From: Chloroflexota bacterium
GTDB lineage: Bacteria; Chloroflexota; Anaerolineae; J102
Assembly (NCBI GenBank): GCA_013152695.1
Contig: JAADFV010000038.1
Coordinates: forward strand, 1-15,715
DNA length: 15,715 bases
Direction of reading: 5' to 3'
Shown here: positions 6,705 through 15,288 of the stretch, piece by piece
Layout: the number at the start of each line of letters is the position of its first letter
Numbering within the stretch: the stretch's first letter is position 1
Made by a program: the position numbers and the translations under genes
Notes under the pieces: generated by a model
Told to the model about the DNA's origin: nothing
Database searches by the model: none
What the model saw: only the letters and a program-made list of their open reading frames with translations

Positions 6705-9182
6705 ATGTATTTCAAAAACCCTGACCAATTCCCCTGGTCACTGCGCAAAGAATTTTCCTTCTTAAGCGACAACCTGATCGGTACCTCTCCTGAAAACAGT
6801 CCTTTTTTCGAAGAAAATGGTGAGGAAGGGGGTATTTTCGAGTTTCCGGTCATCCCCACCGTCGACACTATTGTTTTTCCCCGGCTTGCTGCTCCCTTAT
6901 TTATCAGTCGTGAAATTTCACGCCGTGCCCTCGAAGCAGCGCAAGACGAGAACATCTCCCTCATGGTCGTGGCCCAGCAAGACCTCTCCATCGAATACCC
7001 CACCAGCGAAAACCTCTACACGATTGGTACCCTTGTCAATATCGGCCATGTCTTGCGGTTACCTGATGGCACCCAGAGCCTCTTCTGTCATGGCGAATAT
7101 CGCGTTGAAATCGTCAAAGTCATTCATGATCGGCCCTACATCCGCGTCGCCGGTCGTATCCTCTTCGATGAAGAACCCCAGTTAGAGAACATCGAATCCT
7201 TGAAGGGAGCCGTCTTATCCCTGTACGAAAAGATTCTTCTTCTCAATCCCAACATTCCCGAAGAAGCCATGGTGGCCGCCATGAACCTCGAGGATCCCGG
7301 TTGGCTGGCCGATCTCATCGCTTCTACCCTTACAGTCTCTCTCCCCAAACGACAGGAACTCCTGGAAACCCTCGAGCCCGACCGGCGCTTACAGAACCTC
7401 AGCACGCTTCTCGCCGAAGAACTGGATGTTCTCGAGCTCGAGAATCAGATTCACGAACAGGTCCAGAGGCAGATCGATGATTCCCAGCGCGAATACTTCT
7501 TACGCGAACAAATCCGCGCCATCCAGGAAGAACTGGGCGAGGGCGATGAATTTCAGCGCGACATCAACGAACTCGAGCAGCGCATCCACGAATCAGATAT
7601 GCCCGATGAGGTGCGAGCAAAGGCAGAAAAGGAACTGGCACGCCTGCGGGTAATGCCACCCATGGCGCCTGAATCTGGTGTCGTTCGCACTTATCTCGAG
7701 TGGCTCCTCGACCTACCCTGGAACCATCCCACCATCGATTCCACCGACATCAGTCAGGCCGAGCGTATCCTCAATGCCCATCATTATGGACTGCGAAAAG
7801 CCAAAGAGCGTATTCTCGAACACATCGCTGTACGCAAACTTGCTGCCGACAAAATGCGCACACCCATCTTGTGCTTTGCCGGCCCTCCCGGCACAGGAAA
7901 AACCTCCATGGGCAAATCCGTGGCCGAAGCCTTGGGACGCACCTTTGTGAGGATATCTTTGGGTGGCGTAAGGGATGAAGCAGAAATTCGCGGCCATCGT
8001 CGCACTTACATCGGCTCCATGCCCGGCCGTATCATTCAAACGATGCGCAATGCCGGCGTTGTCAACCCCGTATTCATGCTGGATGAAGTCGACAAAATGG
8101 GATTCGACTTTCGCGGAGACCCCTCTTCCGCTCTCCTCGAAGTACTCGATCCCGAACAAAATCATGCCTTTAGTGATCATTACCTGGATGTTCCCTACGA
8201 CTTAAGTAAAGTCTTCTTCATCACCACCGCTAACAATCCTTACGACATCCCCTCTGCCCTCCTCGATCGCATGGAAGTCATTGACTTTCCTGGCTATGCT
8301 GATTTCGAAAAAACCCTTATTGCCCGGCAGTTCATTATCCCCCGCTTACTGCGCGAGCACGGTCTCGAAGAAAGTGGTCTGCATTTTAGTGACGAAGCGA
8401 TCAACGCCATCATCGAAAACTACACCTACGAAGCCGGTGTACGCAACCTCGAACGGGAGCTGGCCAACATCTGCCGCAAAGTCGCCCGGCGTGTTGCCGA
8501 GGGCAAGAAAAGTCCCAAACGTATCACCCCTGCCAACCTCATCCGTTTTCTCGGCCCCCATCGCTTCCTCCAAAGCAAGATCGAGGAGGACGATCTGGTC
8601 GGAGTTTCGACCAGCCTGGCCTGGACCCCGGCCGGGGGCGACATCACCCAGATCGAAGTCATTATCATGCCCGGCAAAGGAGGCCTGCTTATGACCGGAC
8701 AACTGGGCGAAGTCATGCAAGAATCGGCACAAGCAGCCCTATCCTACGCGCGGGCGCACGCCGATGTGTTGGGATTTGCCGACTTCGATTTCGACAAAGT
8801 CGACATTCATATCCACCTCCCCGAAGGAGCCATTCCCAAAGACGGTCCCTCTGCCGGCATCACCCTGGCCACGGCCCTCATCTCCGCCCTTACCAATCGT
8901 CCCGTACGCCACGATCTCGGCATGACCGGTGAGATCACCTTACGTGGTCGAATCCTTCCCATTGGCGGGCTCAAAGAAAAGCTCCTGGCCGGTCATCGGG
9001 CTGGCCTCAAAACCATCGTCATCCCCCAACGTAACGAAAAAGACCTCAGCGACGTGCCCAAACATATCCGGCGCAGCCTCGATATCAAATTGGTAAGCCA
9101 TATCGAACAGGCCTTGGCCATCGCCCTGTTAGACCCGCTTCCTTCCGCTGCTGATTCCGGCGGCGACACGCAGGCATCATGA
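6705..9182 (+). CDS. lon: ATP-dependent protease Lon (LonA type)
   Basis: An 825-residue cytoplasmic AAA+ serine protease that degrades misfolded and short-lived regulatory proteins. The substrate-binding LON domain begins at [14 protein letters not shown] (47-60), followed by a helical, coiled-coil-prone stretch (about 230-315). The AAA+ module has Walker A GPPGTGKT (393-400) and Walker [10 protein letters not shown] (456-464). The proteolytic domain carries the catalytic dyad Ser716 in PKDGPSAG and Lys759 in GGLKEKL, spaced 43 residues apart as in E. coli Lon. The N-terminal 46 residues before the LON domain are longer than usual and acidic (EENGEEGG). No other ATG lies before residue 87, so I keep this start, although its ribosome site is weak. 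It overlaps the next gene by four bases (ATGA), suggesting translational coupling. Confidence 0.97.
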   Translation: MYFKNPDQFPWSLRKEFSFLSDNLIGTSPENSPFFEENGEEGGIFEFPVIPTVDTIVFPRLAAPLFISREISRRALEAAQDENISLMVVAQQDLSIEYPTSENLYTIGTLVNIGHVLRLPDGTQSLFCHGEYRVEIVKVIHDRPYIRVAGRILFDEEPQLENIESLKGAVLSLYEKILLLNPNIPEEAMVAAMNLEDPGWLADLIASTLTVSLPKRQELLETLEPDRRLQNLSTLLAEELDVLELENQIHEQVQRQIDDSQREYFLREQIRAIQEELGEGDEFQRDINELEQRIHESDMPDEVRAKAEKELARLRVMPPMAPESGVVRTYLEWLLDLPWNHPTIDSTDISQAERILNAHHYGLRKAKERILEHIAVRKLAADKMRTPILCFAGPPGTGKTSMGKSVAEALGRTFVRISLGGVRDEAEIRGHRRTYIGSMPGRIIQTMRNAGVVNPVFMLDEVDKMGFDFRGDPSSALLEVLDPEQNHAFSDHYLDVPYDLSKVFFITTANNPYDIPSALLDRMEVIDFPGYADFEKTLIARQFIIPRLLREHGLEESGLHFSDEAINAIIENYTYEAGVRNLERELANICRKVARRVAEGKKSPKRITPANLIRFLGPHRFLQSKIEEDDLVGVSTSLAWTPAGGDITQIEVIIMPGKGGLLMTGQLGEVMQESAQAALSYARAHADVLGFADFDFDKVDIHIHLPEGAIPKDGPSAGITLATALISALTNRPVRHDLGMTGEITLRGRILPIGGLKEKLLAGHRAGLKTIVIPQRNEKDLSDVPKHIRRSLDIKLVSHIEQALAIALLDPLPSAADSGGDTQAS

Positions 9183-10288
9183 AAAGGATCATCCCTATCA
9201 TCGGGATACTCTTTATCTTCGCTATCATCTTCTTCGGATTCAGACTACGCGATCGCATCAACAATTTGGAGCTGCCACCGATCCCTGGGCTGGAATTCAC
9301 AGCCCCCTCTCTTGGCATCGACATCAACGAAATCAAACCCAGCCAGTGGCAGCTTTACAACAAACGCCTGATCCAACTGAGCATCGATGACGATGAGGAG
9401 ATGGAGTGGATGATGTTCTATCTCTACGATGGACACAACATCGGTGGCATCATCTACGACCCCCAGCCGACACCTCTCGGCAACGAAGGCATAGCCCTTC
9501 CCGACCAGTCTACCACCTTTCTTGTACCCTACCGTCTCCTCCCCGACTACCAGTTCAATAAAACCAATGGCTACCTGGGGGATGACAAAGTCGACTATCG
9601 AACAGCCATCAGCGATCCCTCCTCCGAGCCGGTCACCCCAGACCGTCTCCTGGTACGAGGCATCGATCACAAACGCATCACACGTTTCTCTGTTTTCTGG
9701 TGGATTAGTGAGCAGTTCGGTTATGGGGGTGCCCACGCTTCGACTTCAGGTTGGTTCAGTCTTTCGCACGACCAGCCCAATGACTGGGAACGCTGGCGTG
9801 ACCCCGTCGCCCCTATCAACGAACTTTGGGCCTGGGAACCTCTGCACGACCGCTCCAACCTCTGCCGCCGCCTTAACTGGCGCCTGATCGAGGGCGACAA
9901 GGCCCTCTTCACCCGGCGCTTTGAAGCCAGTGCTGCTAGCGACATTACTTTTTGTAACGGAGAGCTGCCTGCTGACCCGGCCTTCCCCGAAGCGCAGGTC
10001 CTGGCGTATATCAAAGATGGTGATGGCAAACGCCTCTGGCAAAGTGATAACGATCAATTTCCCCGCTATAACGGTGCCGTCGTCGACGCCATCTCTGCTC
10101 CTCTCGTCCTCGACCGCGTTAGCCCTGACGAATACTTTTATGATGTTCCCATCCGCGTAGAAGTCGATGTCGACTTTACTATCGCAGATATGCCCTATGC
10201 CACCCGCTGGACCGTTGCCATGGTCCGCCCTGACTCCATCCGCGAAACCACACGGTGGCGTATTGTCAACGTTGGCTTACGTCAGTAA
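9179..10288 (+). CDS. Unknown membrane-anchored extracytoplasmic protein
   Basis: A 369-residue protein I do not recognise. Residues 4-21 form one hydrophobic helix after a basic start (MKRI), then positive residues (R22, R24, R26) and a long soluble region. This looks like an uncleaved signal anchor, although the positive charges on the far side make the topology uncertain. The soluble part is rich in aromatics (13 tryptophans), has two cysteines (C229, C259) and no known catalytic motif. Recurrent phrases such as MEWMMFYLYDG (75-85), NWRLIEGDKALFTRRF (233-248) and YATRWTVAMVR (340-350) suggest a beta-rich fold. The ATGA overlap with lon and the immediate start of the next gene show it is expressed with them. 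It could be a Chloroflexota-restricted envelope protein. No function is proposed. Confidence 0.8.
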   Translation: MKRIIPIIGILFIFAIIFFGFRLRDRINNLELPPIPGLEFTAPSLGIDINEIKPSQWQLYNKRLIQLSIDDDEEMEWMMFYLYDGHNIGGIIYDPQPTPLGNEGIALPDQSTTFLVPYRLLPDYQFNKTNGYLGDDKVDYRTAISDPSSEPVTPDRLLVRGIDHKRITRFSVFWWISEQFGYGGAHASTSGWFSLSHDQPNDWERWRDPVAPINELWAWEPLHDRSNLCRRLNWRLIEGDKALFTRRFEASAASDITFCNGELPADPAFPEAQVLAYIKDGDGKRLWQSDNDQFPRYNGAVVDAISAPLVLDRVSPDEYFYDVPIRVEVDVDFTIADMPYATRWTVAMVRPDSIRETTRWRIVNVGLRQ

Positions 10289-10300
10289 TTGCTCCGGGCC

Positions 10301-11704
10301 ATGAACATTTCGGATCTGTCCTCTCTTACCCCCCAAGATATCCGCACAGCCATTGCGCAAGGCAGTGGTGAACGCCTGGCTCTACTCAGCGAGCAGGCCA
10401 GTGCCCGGCGCATCGCCGAAACATTGGTCGCTCTGGCCAATGCCCATGGTGGACTTCTCATTCTCGGTACTTCGGCCAGTGGCAAAATCATAGGCCTAAG
10501 CCAAGCGGAAGCGACCCTCAAACTGGCCGCAAACGCAGCCCTTTCCACCGATCCTCCTCTCATCATTCCGCTTCCTAGCCTCGTCACCCTCGACCACAAG
10601 GCACTCTGTGTGTTGCAGGTACCACCGGGATTACCGCACGTCTACAGCTTTCGCGGTCAATACCTCATCCGCGATCAGCGCCAGAATCGCCCTCTTTCCC
10701 CACCCGAACTGCGTCGCCTCATGTTCGATCGGAGTGAGGCTGGCTTCGAATCCCAGGTCGTCGATGCTGCTACACTGGATGATCTTAATCCCCAGCATTT
10801 ACAAGCCTACCAGCAACAACTGGGCAGCCCTGCTACAGCCGACATCACCGACCTTCTCATCAGCCGGGGCTGCCTACACCAGACCCCGCAGGGACCACGT
10901 CCTACCATGGCTGGCATCCTCCTCTTTGGTCGCCAGCCCCAACGCTGGCTTCTTTCTGCCGAAATAACCTGTGTGCGCTACCCAGGCGCCACCATGAGCG
11001 ACGACTTCGTCCGGGAAGATATTCAGGGCGTGCTTGCCGATCAAATCCGCCGAGCAGAGGCTTTTGTACTCAGTAACATGCGCCGCGGCATGCGTATCCG
11101 TGGCTTAGCTCGCGAAGAAATCCCCGAATATCCTATTTCAGTCGTACGCGAAGCCATTGTCAACGCCGTGGCCCATCGCGATTACAGCATTCGCGGTGAC
11201 AACATTCGTGTGCTTATGTTTAGCGATCGCCTGGAAGTCTACTCGCCCGGTCGCCTGCCCGGTCATGTCACACTTGATAACCTCATCGAGGAGCGTTTCA
11301 GCCGTAACGAAGCCATCGTCCAGGTATTGGCAGAAATGGGCTTTATCGAGCGCCTGGGCTACGGCATCGATCGCATCATCCGTGTTTGTGCGCAAGAAGG
11401 CCTCCCCCCTCCCCAATTCATGGAAACGACCGCCGGTTTTAAGATTACCCTCTACAGCTCTGGACCCGAGCTATTCGGTGCTGGCCCTCCGCCCAGCCTT
11501 TACGCCCACCTCCATCTGAACCCGCGTCAGGAACTGGCACTTACCTTTTTACAGAGTCATCGTCGTATCACCAACCGTGATTATCAGAAGCTCTGTCCCA
11601 ATGCCAGCCCCGAAACACTCCGGCGTGACTTCGCAGATCTGGTCGACCGTGGCATACTCCTTAAAATCGGAGAAAAGCGTGCTACCTATTATGTGTTAAA
11701 ATAG
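10301..11704 (+). CDS. AlbA_2 / GHKL-like / winged-helix putative transcriptional regulator (COG2865 type)
   Basis: A 467-residue cytoplasmic protein of the family often labelled ATP-binding or RecG-like putative transcriptional regulator; it has no helicase motifs. From this start, residues about 24-135 form an AlbA_2 (Schlafen AAA_4) domain with ALANAHGGLLILG (44-56). The expected ExxEFK-like motif is degenerate here (GERLALLSEQ). Residues 226-296 and on show the HATPase_c_4 region: PGATMSDDFVREDIQG, REAIVNAVAHRDYS (283-296) and SPGRLP (315-320), then GYGIDRI (353-359). The last 60 residues form a winged helix (ITNRDYQKLC ... LRRDFADLVDRGIL ... ATYYVL) with DeoR-like spacing. A TTG at 10289, directly after the previous stop, could add four residues. 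The domain set suggests a nucleic-acid-binding regulator; the target is unknown. It is co-directional with lon and yqeY. Confidence 0.85.
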   Translation: MNISDLSSLTPQDIRTAIAQGSGERLALLSEQASARRIAETLVALANAHGGLLILGTSASGKIIGLSQAEATLKLAANAALSTDPPLIIPLPSLVTLDHKALCVLQVPPGLPHVYSFRGQYLIRDQRQNRPLSPPELRRLMFDRSEAGFESQVVDAATLDDLNPQHLQAYQQQLGSPATADITDLLISRGCLHQTPQGPRPTMAGILLFGRQPQRWLLSAEITCVRYPGATMSDDFVREDIQGVLADQIRRAEAFVLSNMRRGMRIRGLAREEIPEYPISVVREAIVNAVAHRDYSIRGDNIRVLMFSDRLEVYSPGRLPGHVTLDNLIEERFSRNEAIVQVLAEMGFIERLGYGIDRIIRVCAQEGLPPPQFMETTAGFKITLYSSGPELFGAGPPPSLYAHLHLNPRQELALTFLQSHRRITNRDYQKLCPNASPETLRRDFADLVDRGILLKIGEKRATYYVLK

Positions 11705-11728
11705 AGGAAGAGGAGAAAACAAACTATC

Positions 11729-12178
11729 ATGAATTTACTAGATACCCTCAATCAAGACCTCAAAAATGCCATGCGTGCCGGTGACGACATCCGCAAACGT
11801 ACACTGCGTACACTAAAAACCGCCATCACACGCGCCGAGAAGGATAAAGGACACGCCCTCAGTGACGATGAGATCCTGGCTGTGATTCGTCGTCAGGCCA
11901 AACAGCGCCGAGACAGTATCGAGGCGTTCCAAAAAGGAGGGCGGCAGGATTTAGTGGATGCTGAGCAAGCAGAGCTCGAGATTCTCGAGAGCTACCTGCC
12001 GGCACAAATGAGCGAAGCTGACATCCGTGCCGCTGCCAAACAAGTGATTGCCGAGTTGGGGGCAACATCCATGCGTGATATGGGTAAAGTCATGGGTAAA
12101 CTCATGGCCCAGCTAAAAAACCAGGCAGATGGTCGCGTAATCAACCAGATTGTGCGCGAATTATTAAGGGAGCAGTAG
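11729..12178 (+). CDS. GatB/YqeY domain-containing protein
   Basis: A 149-residue protein of the YqeY family, full length for a stand-alone member. The fold is the tRNA-binding helical tail domain of the GatB amidotransferase subunit. Typical features are the N-terminal LLDTLNQDLKNAMRAGDDIRKRTLRTLKTAI, the RRQAKQRRDSIEAFQKGGRQDL block (54-75), LESYLPAQMSEADI (86-99) and the C-terminal MGKVMGKLMAQLKNQADGRVINQIV (118-142). The family's precise role is not established; tRNA or aminoacylation-linked functions are proposed. AGGAG at 11711-11715 is 13 bases before the ATG, a long but usable spacer. It sits 24 bp after the regulator gene and 12 bp before the HD-domain gene. Confidence 0.95.
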   Translation: MNLLDTLNQDLKNAMRAGDDIRKRTLRTLKTAITRAEKDKGHALSDDEILAVIRRQAKQRRDSIEAFQKGGRQDLVDAEQAELEILESYLPAQMSEADIRAAAKQVIAELGATSMRDMGKVMGKLMAQLKNQADGRVINQIVRELLREQ

Positions 12179-12190
12179 CCGAGCAATCCC

Positions 12191-14380
12191 GTGACTGCAG
12201 AACGACGCACCTTGATGGCACCCACCACCCGTGACGGAGAGGAGGAAAACGGCTTTTTCTCTCGCTGGAGCCGCGACCCTAGCCGCTGGCGCTTAAGGCT
12301 CAACCTCATTCTCTTTTTCATTGTCACGGCTGCCTCGATCGCTGCCACCCAGTCCTTCGAGTGGCCTGCCACCGTCAATCTCCAGCTTCAGGCCGGTGAC
12401 ATTAGTCAGGTGGATATTCGGGCACCGCGTACCATCACCTACCAGAGCGAAATCCTGACCGAACAGGCGCGCCAGCGCGCCCGTAACGCTGTTCCCAAAA
12501 TCTTCGATCCGCCGCAAACACGGGTGGCACGCCAACAGATCGCGCGTGCCGACCTCATTTTGCAATTTATCGAGGTGGTGCGTCAAGACCCTTATGCTTC
12601 GGAGGACCAGAAAATCAGGTGGTTAGGGCAAATCTCCGACTTAAAGCTCGATCCCCGCACGGCCAAGCTCATTCTGCAAATTGATCCGAAGCGTTGGCAA
12701 ATTGTTGCTTCGGAGACGACGCGGGTGCTCGATCTGGCCATGCGCAAAGTCATTCGTGAAGATGAACTGGCCGAAGCCCAGCGGAGTGTCCCCAGCTTGA
12801 TCGGCTTTGGCTTGAACGATGACGAAGCTGCTGTAGTCAGTGCCCTGGTGCAGGGCTTACTGCGCCCCAACACCTTTTACAATCCCGAACGGACCGAGGC
12901 TGCTCGCGCCGCTGCTGCCGAAAAGATCGAACCCGTCGACCGCACCATCGCCGCCGGCGAAATAATCGTGCGTGCCGGAGACCGCGTCGAACCCCTCGAC
13001 ATCGAAGCCCTCGACGCCTTAGGGCTGCTTAGCTTTCAGCGTACCTGGCGTGATTATCTGGCTGCGATAATCCTTGGCATCATGTTGGCTTCCATCTTCA
13101 TTGCCTTTATTTCCTACCGGCAACAGAATTTTTGGGCAGATAATCTCAAAGTCTTTTTGTTAGGCATCATCTTCTCGTCCTTCGTACTTTTGGCCAAGAT
13201 CATGGTGCCCATGCACACGATCCTGCCTTACTTGTATCCCCTGGCAGCCATGGCCATGTTGCTGGGCGCTCTTATCGATTTGCCTATCGCCGTATTCGCC
13301 GTCGTCCTGGTGAGCATCGTGATCGGCTTGCTGACCGACGGTAATGTCGAATTGTTGGTGTATCCCACGGTTAGTGCTTTGGCAGGAAGTCTGGCTCTGG
13401 GCCGGGCTGAACGCCTGAACAGTTTTGTACGTGCCGGGGCCTGGATCATGTTCGCGAATCTGTCGGCCCTTGTCATCTTCCGCCTGCCCCAAGTCGGTAT
13501 GGTCGACGATCGCGCCATTCTCGAGCTCGTTACGGCGGCCTTGGTCAACGGCATCTTGGCAAGTAGCTTCACTTTGGTTATCTTTTATCTATTCGGACAG
13601 CTTTTTGGTTTGACGACCAGTCTCCAGCTTCTGGAGCTCTCCCGTCCCACACACCCCTTGCTGCGGCAGCTACTCCTCAAGGCACCGGGAACTTACCACC
13701 ACACCTTGCTGGTCAGTAACATGGCCGAAGAGGCAGCCACGGCCATCGGTGCCGATGCTCTACTGGTACGTGTTGGCAGTTATTACCATGACATCGGTAA
13801 AACCGTCCGCCCCTATTTCTTCATCGAAAACAACACCGAGGGCGTCAATCCCCACGATCGTCTCGATCCCTACACCAGCGCCCGAATCATTATCAGCCAT
13901 GTAACCGATGGCGTCGATCTTGCCCACAAATATCGTCTTCCTGCACCGATCATCGACTTCATCCGTGAGCATCACGGCACCACTCGGGTCGAATACTTCT
14001 ATCACCAGGCCTGTCAGGAACAGATCGAGGCGGTCGATGAAAGCCAGTTCCGCTATCCAGGGCCTCGTCCCCAAAGCCGTGAAACGGCCATACTGATGTT
14101 GGCAGATACGTGTGAGGCAATGGTACGCGCCATCAATCCGCCCACCCGTGAAGAGATGGTCGATCTCATACGAAGCGCCATCAACCGTCGTCTTCTCTCC
14201 GGGCAATTGGATGACAGCCAACTAACCTTACGTGATTTGAACGTTATGGTCGACGCTTTTACCCGCGTCCTTCAAGGTATCCATCATCCCCGCATCCGCT
14301 ACCCGGGTGAAGAGCAGGCATCCGAAGCCCAGGCAGCTGTATCCCAACCCCAACCACGCCCTTCACTCACAGGACCTTGA
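12191..14380 (+). CDS. pgpH: 7TM-HD cyclic-di-AMP phosphodiesterase (PgpH type)
   Basis: A 729-residue membrane protein with the full 7TMR-HD architecture. A first membrane helix (about 36-53) is followed by an extracytoplasmic 7TMR-HDED domain (about 60-285) that includes IRAPRTITYQSEILTEQ. Further membrane helices lie at about 288-308, 319-340, 345-361, 365-381, 388-404, 414-430 and 445-475. The cytoplasmic HD phosphodiesterase domain (about 497-700) has expected metal ligands H504 in GTYHHTLLVSNMAEEA, H533-D534 in YYHDIGK, H570, H594/H595 in REHHGT and D639 in MLADTCEAM. Known members hydrolyse c-di-AMP to pApA, which affects osmotic and cell-wall control. The start is a GTG at 12191; the AAGGGAG at 12166-12172 is far (18 bases), so an ATG at 12215 is possible. 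The tail after 700 is low-complexity (Q/P/A). ybeY and dgkA follow, as in many bacteria. Confidence 0.93.
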   Translation: MTAERRTLMAPTTRDGEEENGFFSRWSRDPSRWRLRLNLILFFIVTAASIAATQSFEWPATVNLQLQAGDISQVDIRAPRTITYQSEILTEQARQRARNAVPKIFDPPQTRVARQQIARADLILQFIEVVRQDPYASEDQKIRWLGQISDLKLDPRTAKLILQIDPKRWQIVASETTRVLDLAMRKVIREDELAEAQRSVPSLIGFGLNDDEAAVVSALVQGLLRPNTFYNPERTEAARAAAAEKIEPVDRTIAAGEIIVRAGDRVEPLDIEALDALGLLSFQRTWRDYLAAIILGIMLASIFIAFISYRQQNFWADNLKVFLLGIIFSSFVLLAKIMVPMHTILPYLYPLAAMAMLLGALIDLPIAVFAVVLVSIVIGLLTDGNVELLVYPTVSALAGSLALGRAERLNSFVRAGAWIMFANLSALVIFRLPQVGMVDDRAILELVTAALVNGILASSFTLVIFYLFGQLFGLTTSLQLLELSRPTHPLLRQLLLKAPGTYHHTLLVSNMAEEAATAIGADALLVRVGSYYHDIGKTVRPYFFIENNTEGVNPHDRLDPYTSARIIISHVTDGVDLAHKYRLPAPIIDFIREHHGTTRVEYFYHQACQEQIEAVDESQFRYPGPRPQSRETAILMLADTCEAMVRAINPPTREEMVDLIRSAINRRLLSGQLDDSQLTLRDLNVMVDAFTRVLQGIHHPRIRYPGEEQASEAQAAVSQPQPRPSLTGP

Positions 14381-14447
14381 GGTCTTGCCCTATTCCGCCC
14401 CAGGCAGAATAGACCTTGGTCTTTCTGTAGAGCCCGATTCGAGCCCC

Positions 14448-14900
14448 ATGAGCATCGAAATCCAAATCGACGAGCCTTTTCGAAACCAGATCCAACCTGA
14501 ACGCTTGCGCGAAGCCGCCCTCGCCACCTTACGTCAACAGGGCGCGGAGGGCGATGTCACCATCATTATCACTGATGATGCCGCCGTAGCCGAATTAAAC
14601 CAGCGCTACCTGGGGCAAACAGGCCCTACCGATGTTCTTAGCTTTCCCGCCATTTCTGGCAATGACATTTTTGTCATGCCGCCCGACTCTAGCCCCTATT
14701 TGGGAGATATCGTTATCGCCTTTCCCTACACGCTCCGTCAGGCCCATGCCCAACACACGTCCCTTACAGCCGAGCTCGATCTTCTGGTTGTACATGGCGT
14801 TTTGCATTTGCTGGGTTACGACCATGACACGGAACTAGGTAAATCTGAAATGTGGGCGATACAGCAACAAATTCTGCAATCCCTCAATCATGACTCATAA
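14448..14900 (+). CDS. ybeY: Endoribonuclease YbeY (16S rRNA maturation factor)
   Basis: A 150-residue protein, typical for YbeY. It is a zinc-dependent single-strand RNase linked to 16S rRNA 3' maturation and ribosome quality control. The zinc motif HGVLHLLGYDHD (116-127) gives three histidines (H116, H120, H126). TDVLSFP (61-67) and GDIVIAFP (86-93) are further family blocks. I chose the ATG at 14448 because MSIEIQIDEPF gives the usual N-terminus; the frame is open back to 14307 but that would overlap pgpH by 74 bases and add 47 unconserved-looking residues. The ribosome site is weak (GAG). It lies 67 bp after pgpH and overlaps the next gene by 11 bases, in keeping with the conserved pgpH-ybeY-dgkA order. 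Confidence 0.95.
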   Translation: MSIEIQIDEPFRNQIQPERLREAALATLRQQGAEGDVTIIITDDAAVAELNQRYLGQTGPTDVLSFPAISGNDIFVMPPDSSPYLGDIVIAFPYTLRQAHAQHTSLTAELDLLVVHGVLHLLGYDHDTELGKSEMWAIQQQILQSLNHDS

Positions 14901-15288
14901 CCGCGACACACCTTCTCAGGCGCTCAGACAGTTACCGCGAGCTTTTCTGTATGCGAGCGAGGGGCTGTGGCACATGCTGTGTACGCAACGAAATATGCGA
15001 ATCCATCTGGTTTTTGCAGGAGGGGCGGTGGGGATGGGATTATGGTGGGGATTGGCGCCTGATGAGTGGGCGATTCTGGCCTTGACCATCGGCTTTGTTT
15101 TTGTCGCCGAAGCCCTGAACACGGCGATCGAGACGATTGTCGATCTCGTACAACCTACTTTTCATCCCCAGGCCAAAATAGCCAAGGATGTTGCTGCTGG
15201 CGGCGTATTGATTGCCGCGCTCACAGCGGTGGTTGTGGGTATATCTCTGTTTGCGCCGCACTTACTCTCATTATTTTCGTCTAGCTGA
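14890..15288 (+). CDS. dgkA: Diacylglycerol / undecaprenol kinase family protein (DgkA)
   Basis: A 132-residue small membrane kinase. Signature EALNTAIETIVD (74-85) and KIAKDVAAGGVLI (96-108) are the diagnostic blocks of prokaryotic DAGK. Hydrophobic helices lie at about 38-54, 58-76 and 100-123 after an amphipathic N-terminus. Family members phosphorylate diacylglycerol (proteobacterial type) or undecaprenol (Gram-positive type, recycling the peptidoglycan lipid carrier); the ybeY neighbourhood fits the undecaprenol-kinase type, but substrate cannot be read from the sequence. The ATG lies 11 bases inside the end of ybeY, so translation is likely coupled. Its stop TGA shares a base with the next gene's ATG. 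Confidence 0.93.
   Translation: MTHNRDTPSQALRQLPRAFLYASEGLWHMLCTQRNMRIHLVFAGGAVGMGLWWGLAPDEWAILALTIGFVFVAEALNTAIETIVDLVQPTFHPQAKIAKDVAAGGVLIAALTAVVVGISLFAPHLLSLFSSS

Noticed and set aside
9245..9736. Minus-strand open frame of 163 codons opposite the unknown gene
   Set aside because: The plus-strand frame is longer, begins with a membrane anchor and is coupled to lon by an ATGA overlap. The antisense frame has no such support.
10301..11704. Schlafen-like anti-phage defence gene or RecG helicase
   Set aside because: The AlbA_2 domain occurs in some defence proteins and the family is often mislabelled RecG, but helicase motifs are absent, the neighbours are housekeeping genes, and no partner defence gene is nearby.
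13760..14221. Minus-strand open frame of 153 codons
   Set aside because: It is antisense to the HD domain of the PgpH-type gene, whose catalytic residues are clearly conserved. The open frame is a by-product of the codon bias.
14307..14447. Upstream extension of ybeY by 47 codons
   Set aside because: It would overlap pgpH by 74 bases and add residues not seen in the family; the internal ATG at 14448 gives the normal YbeY length.
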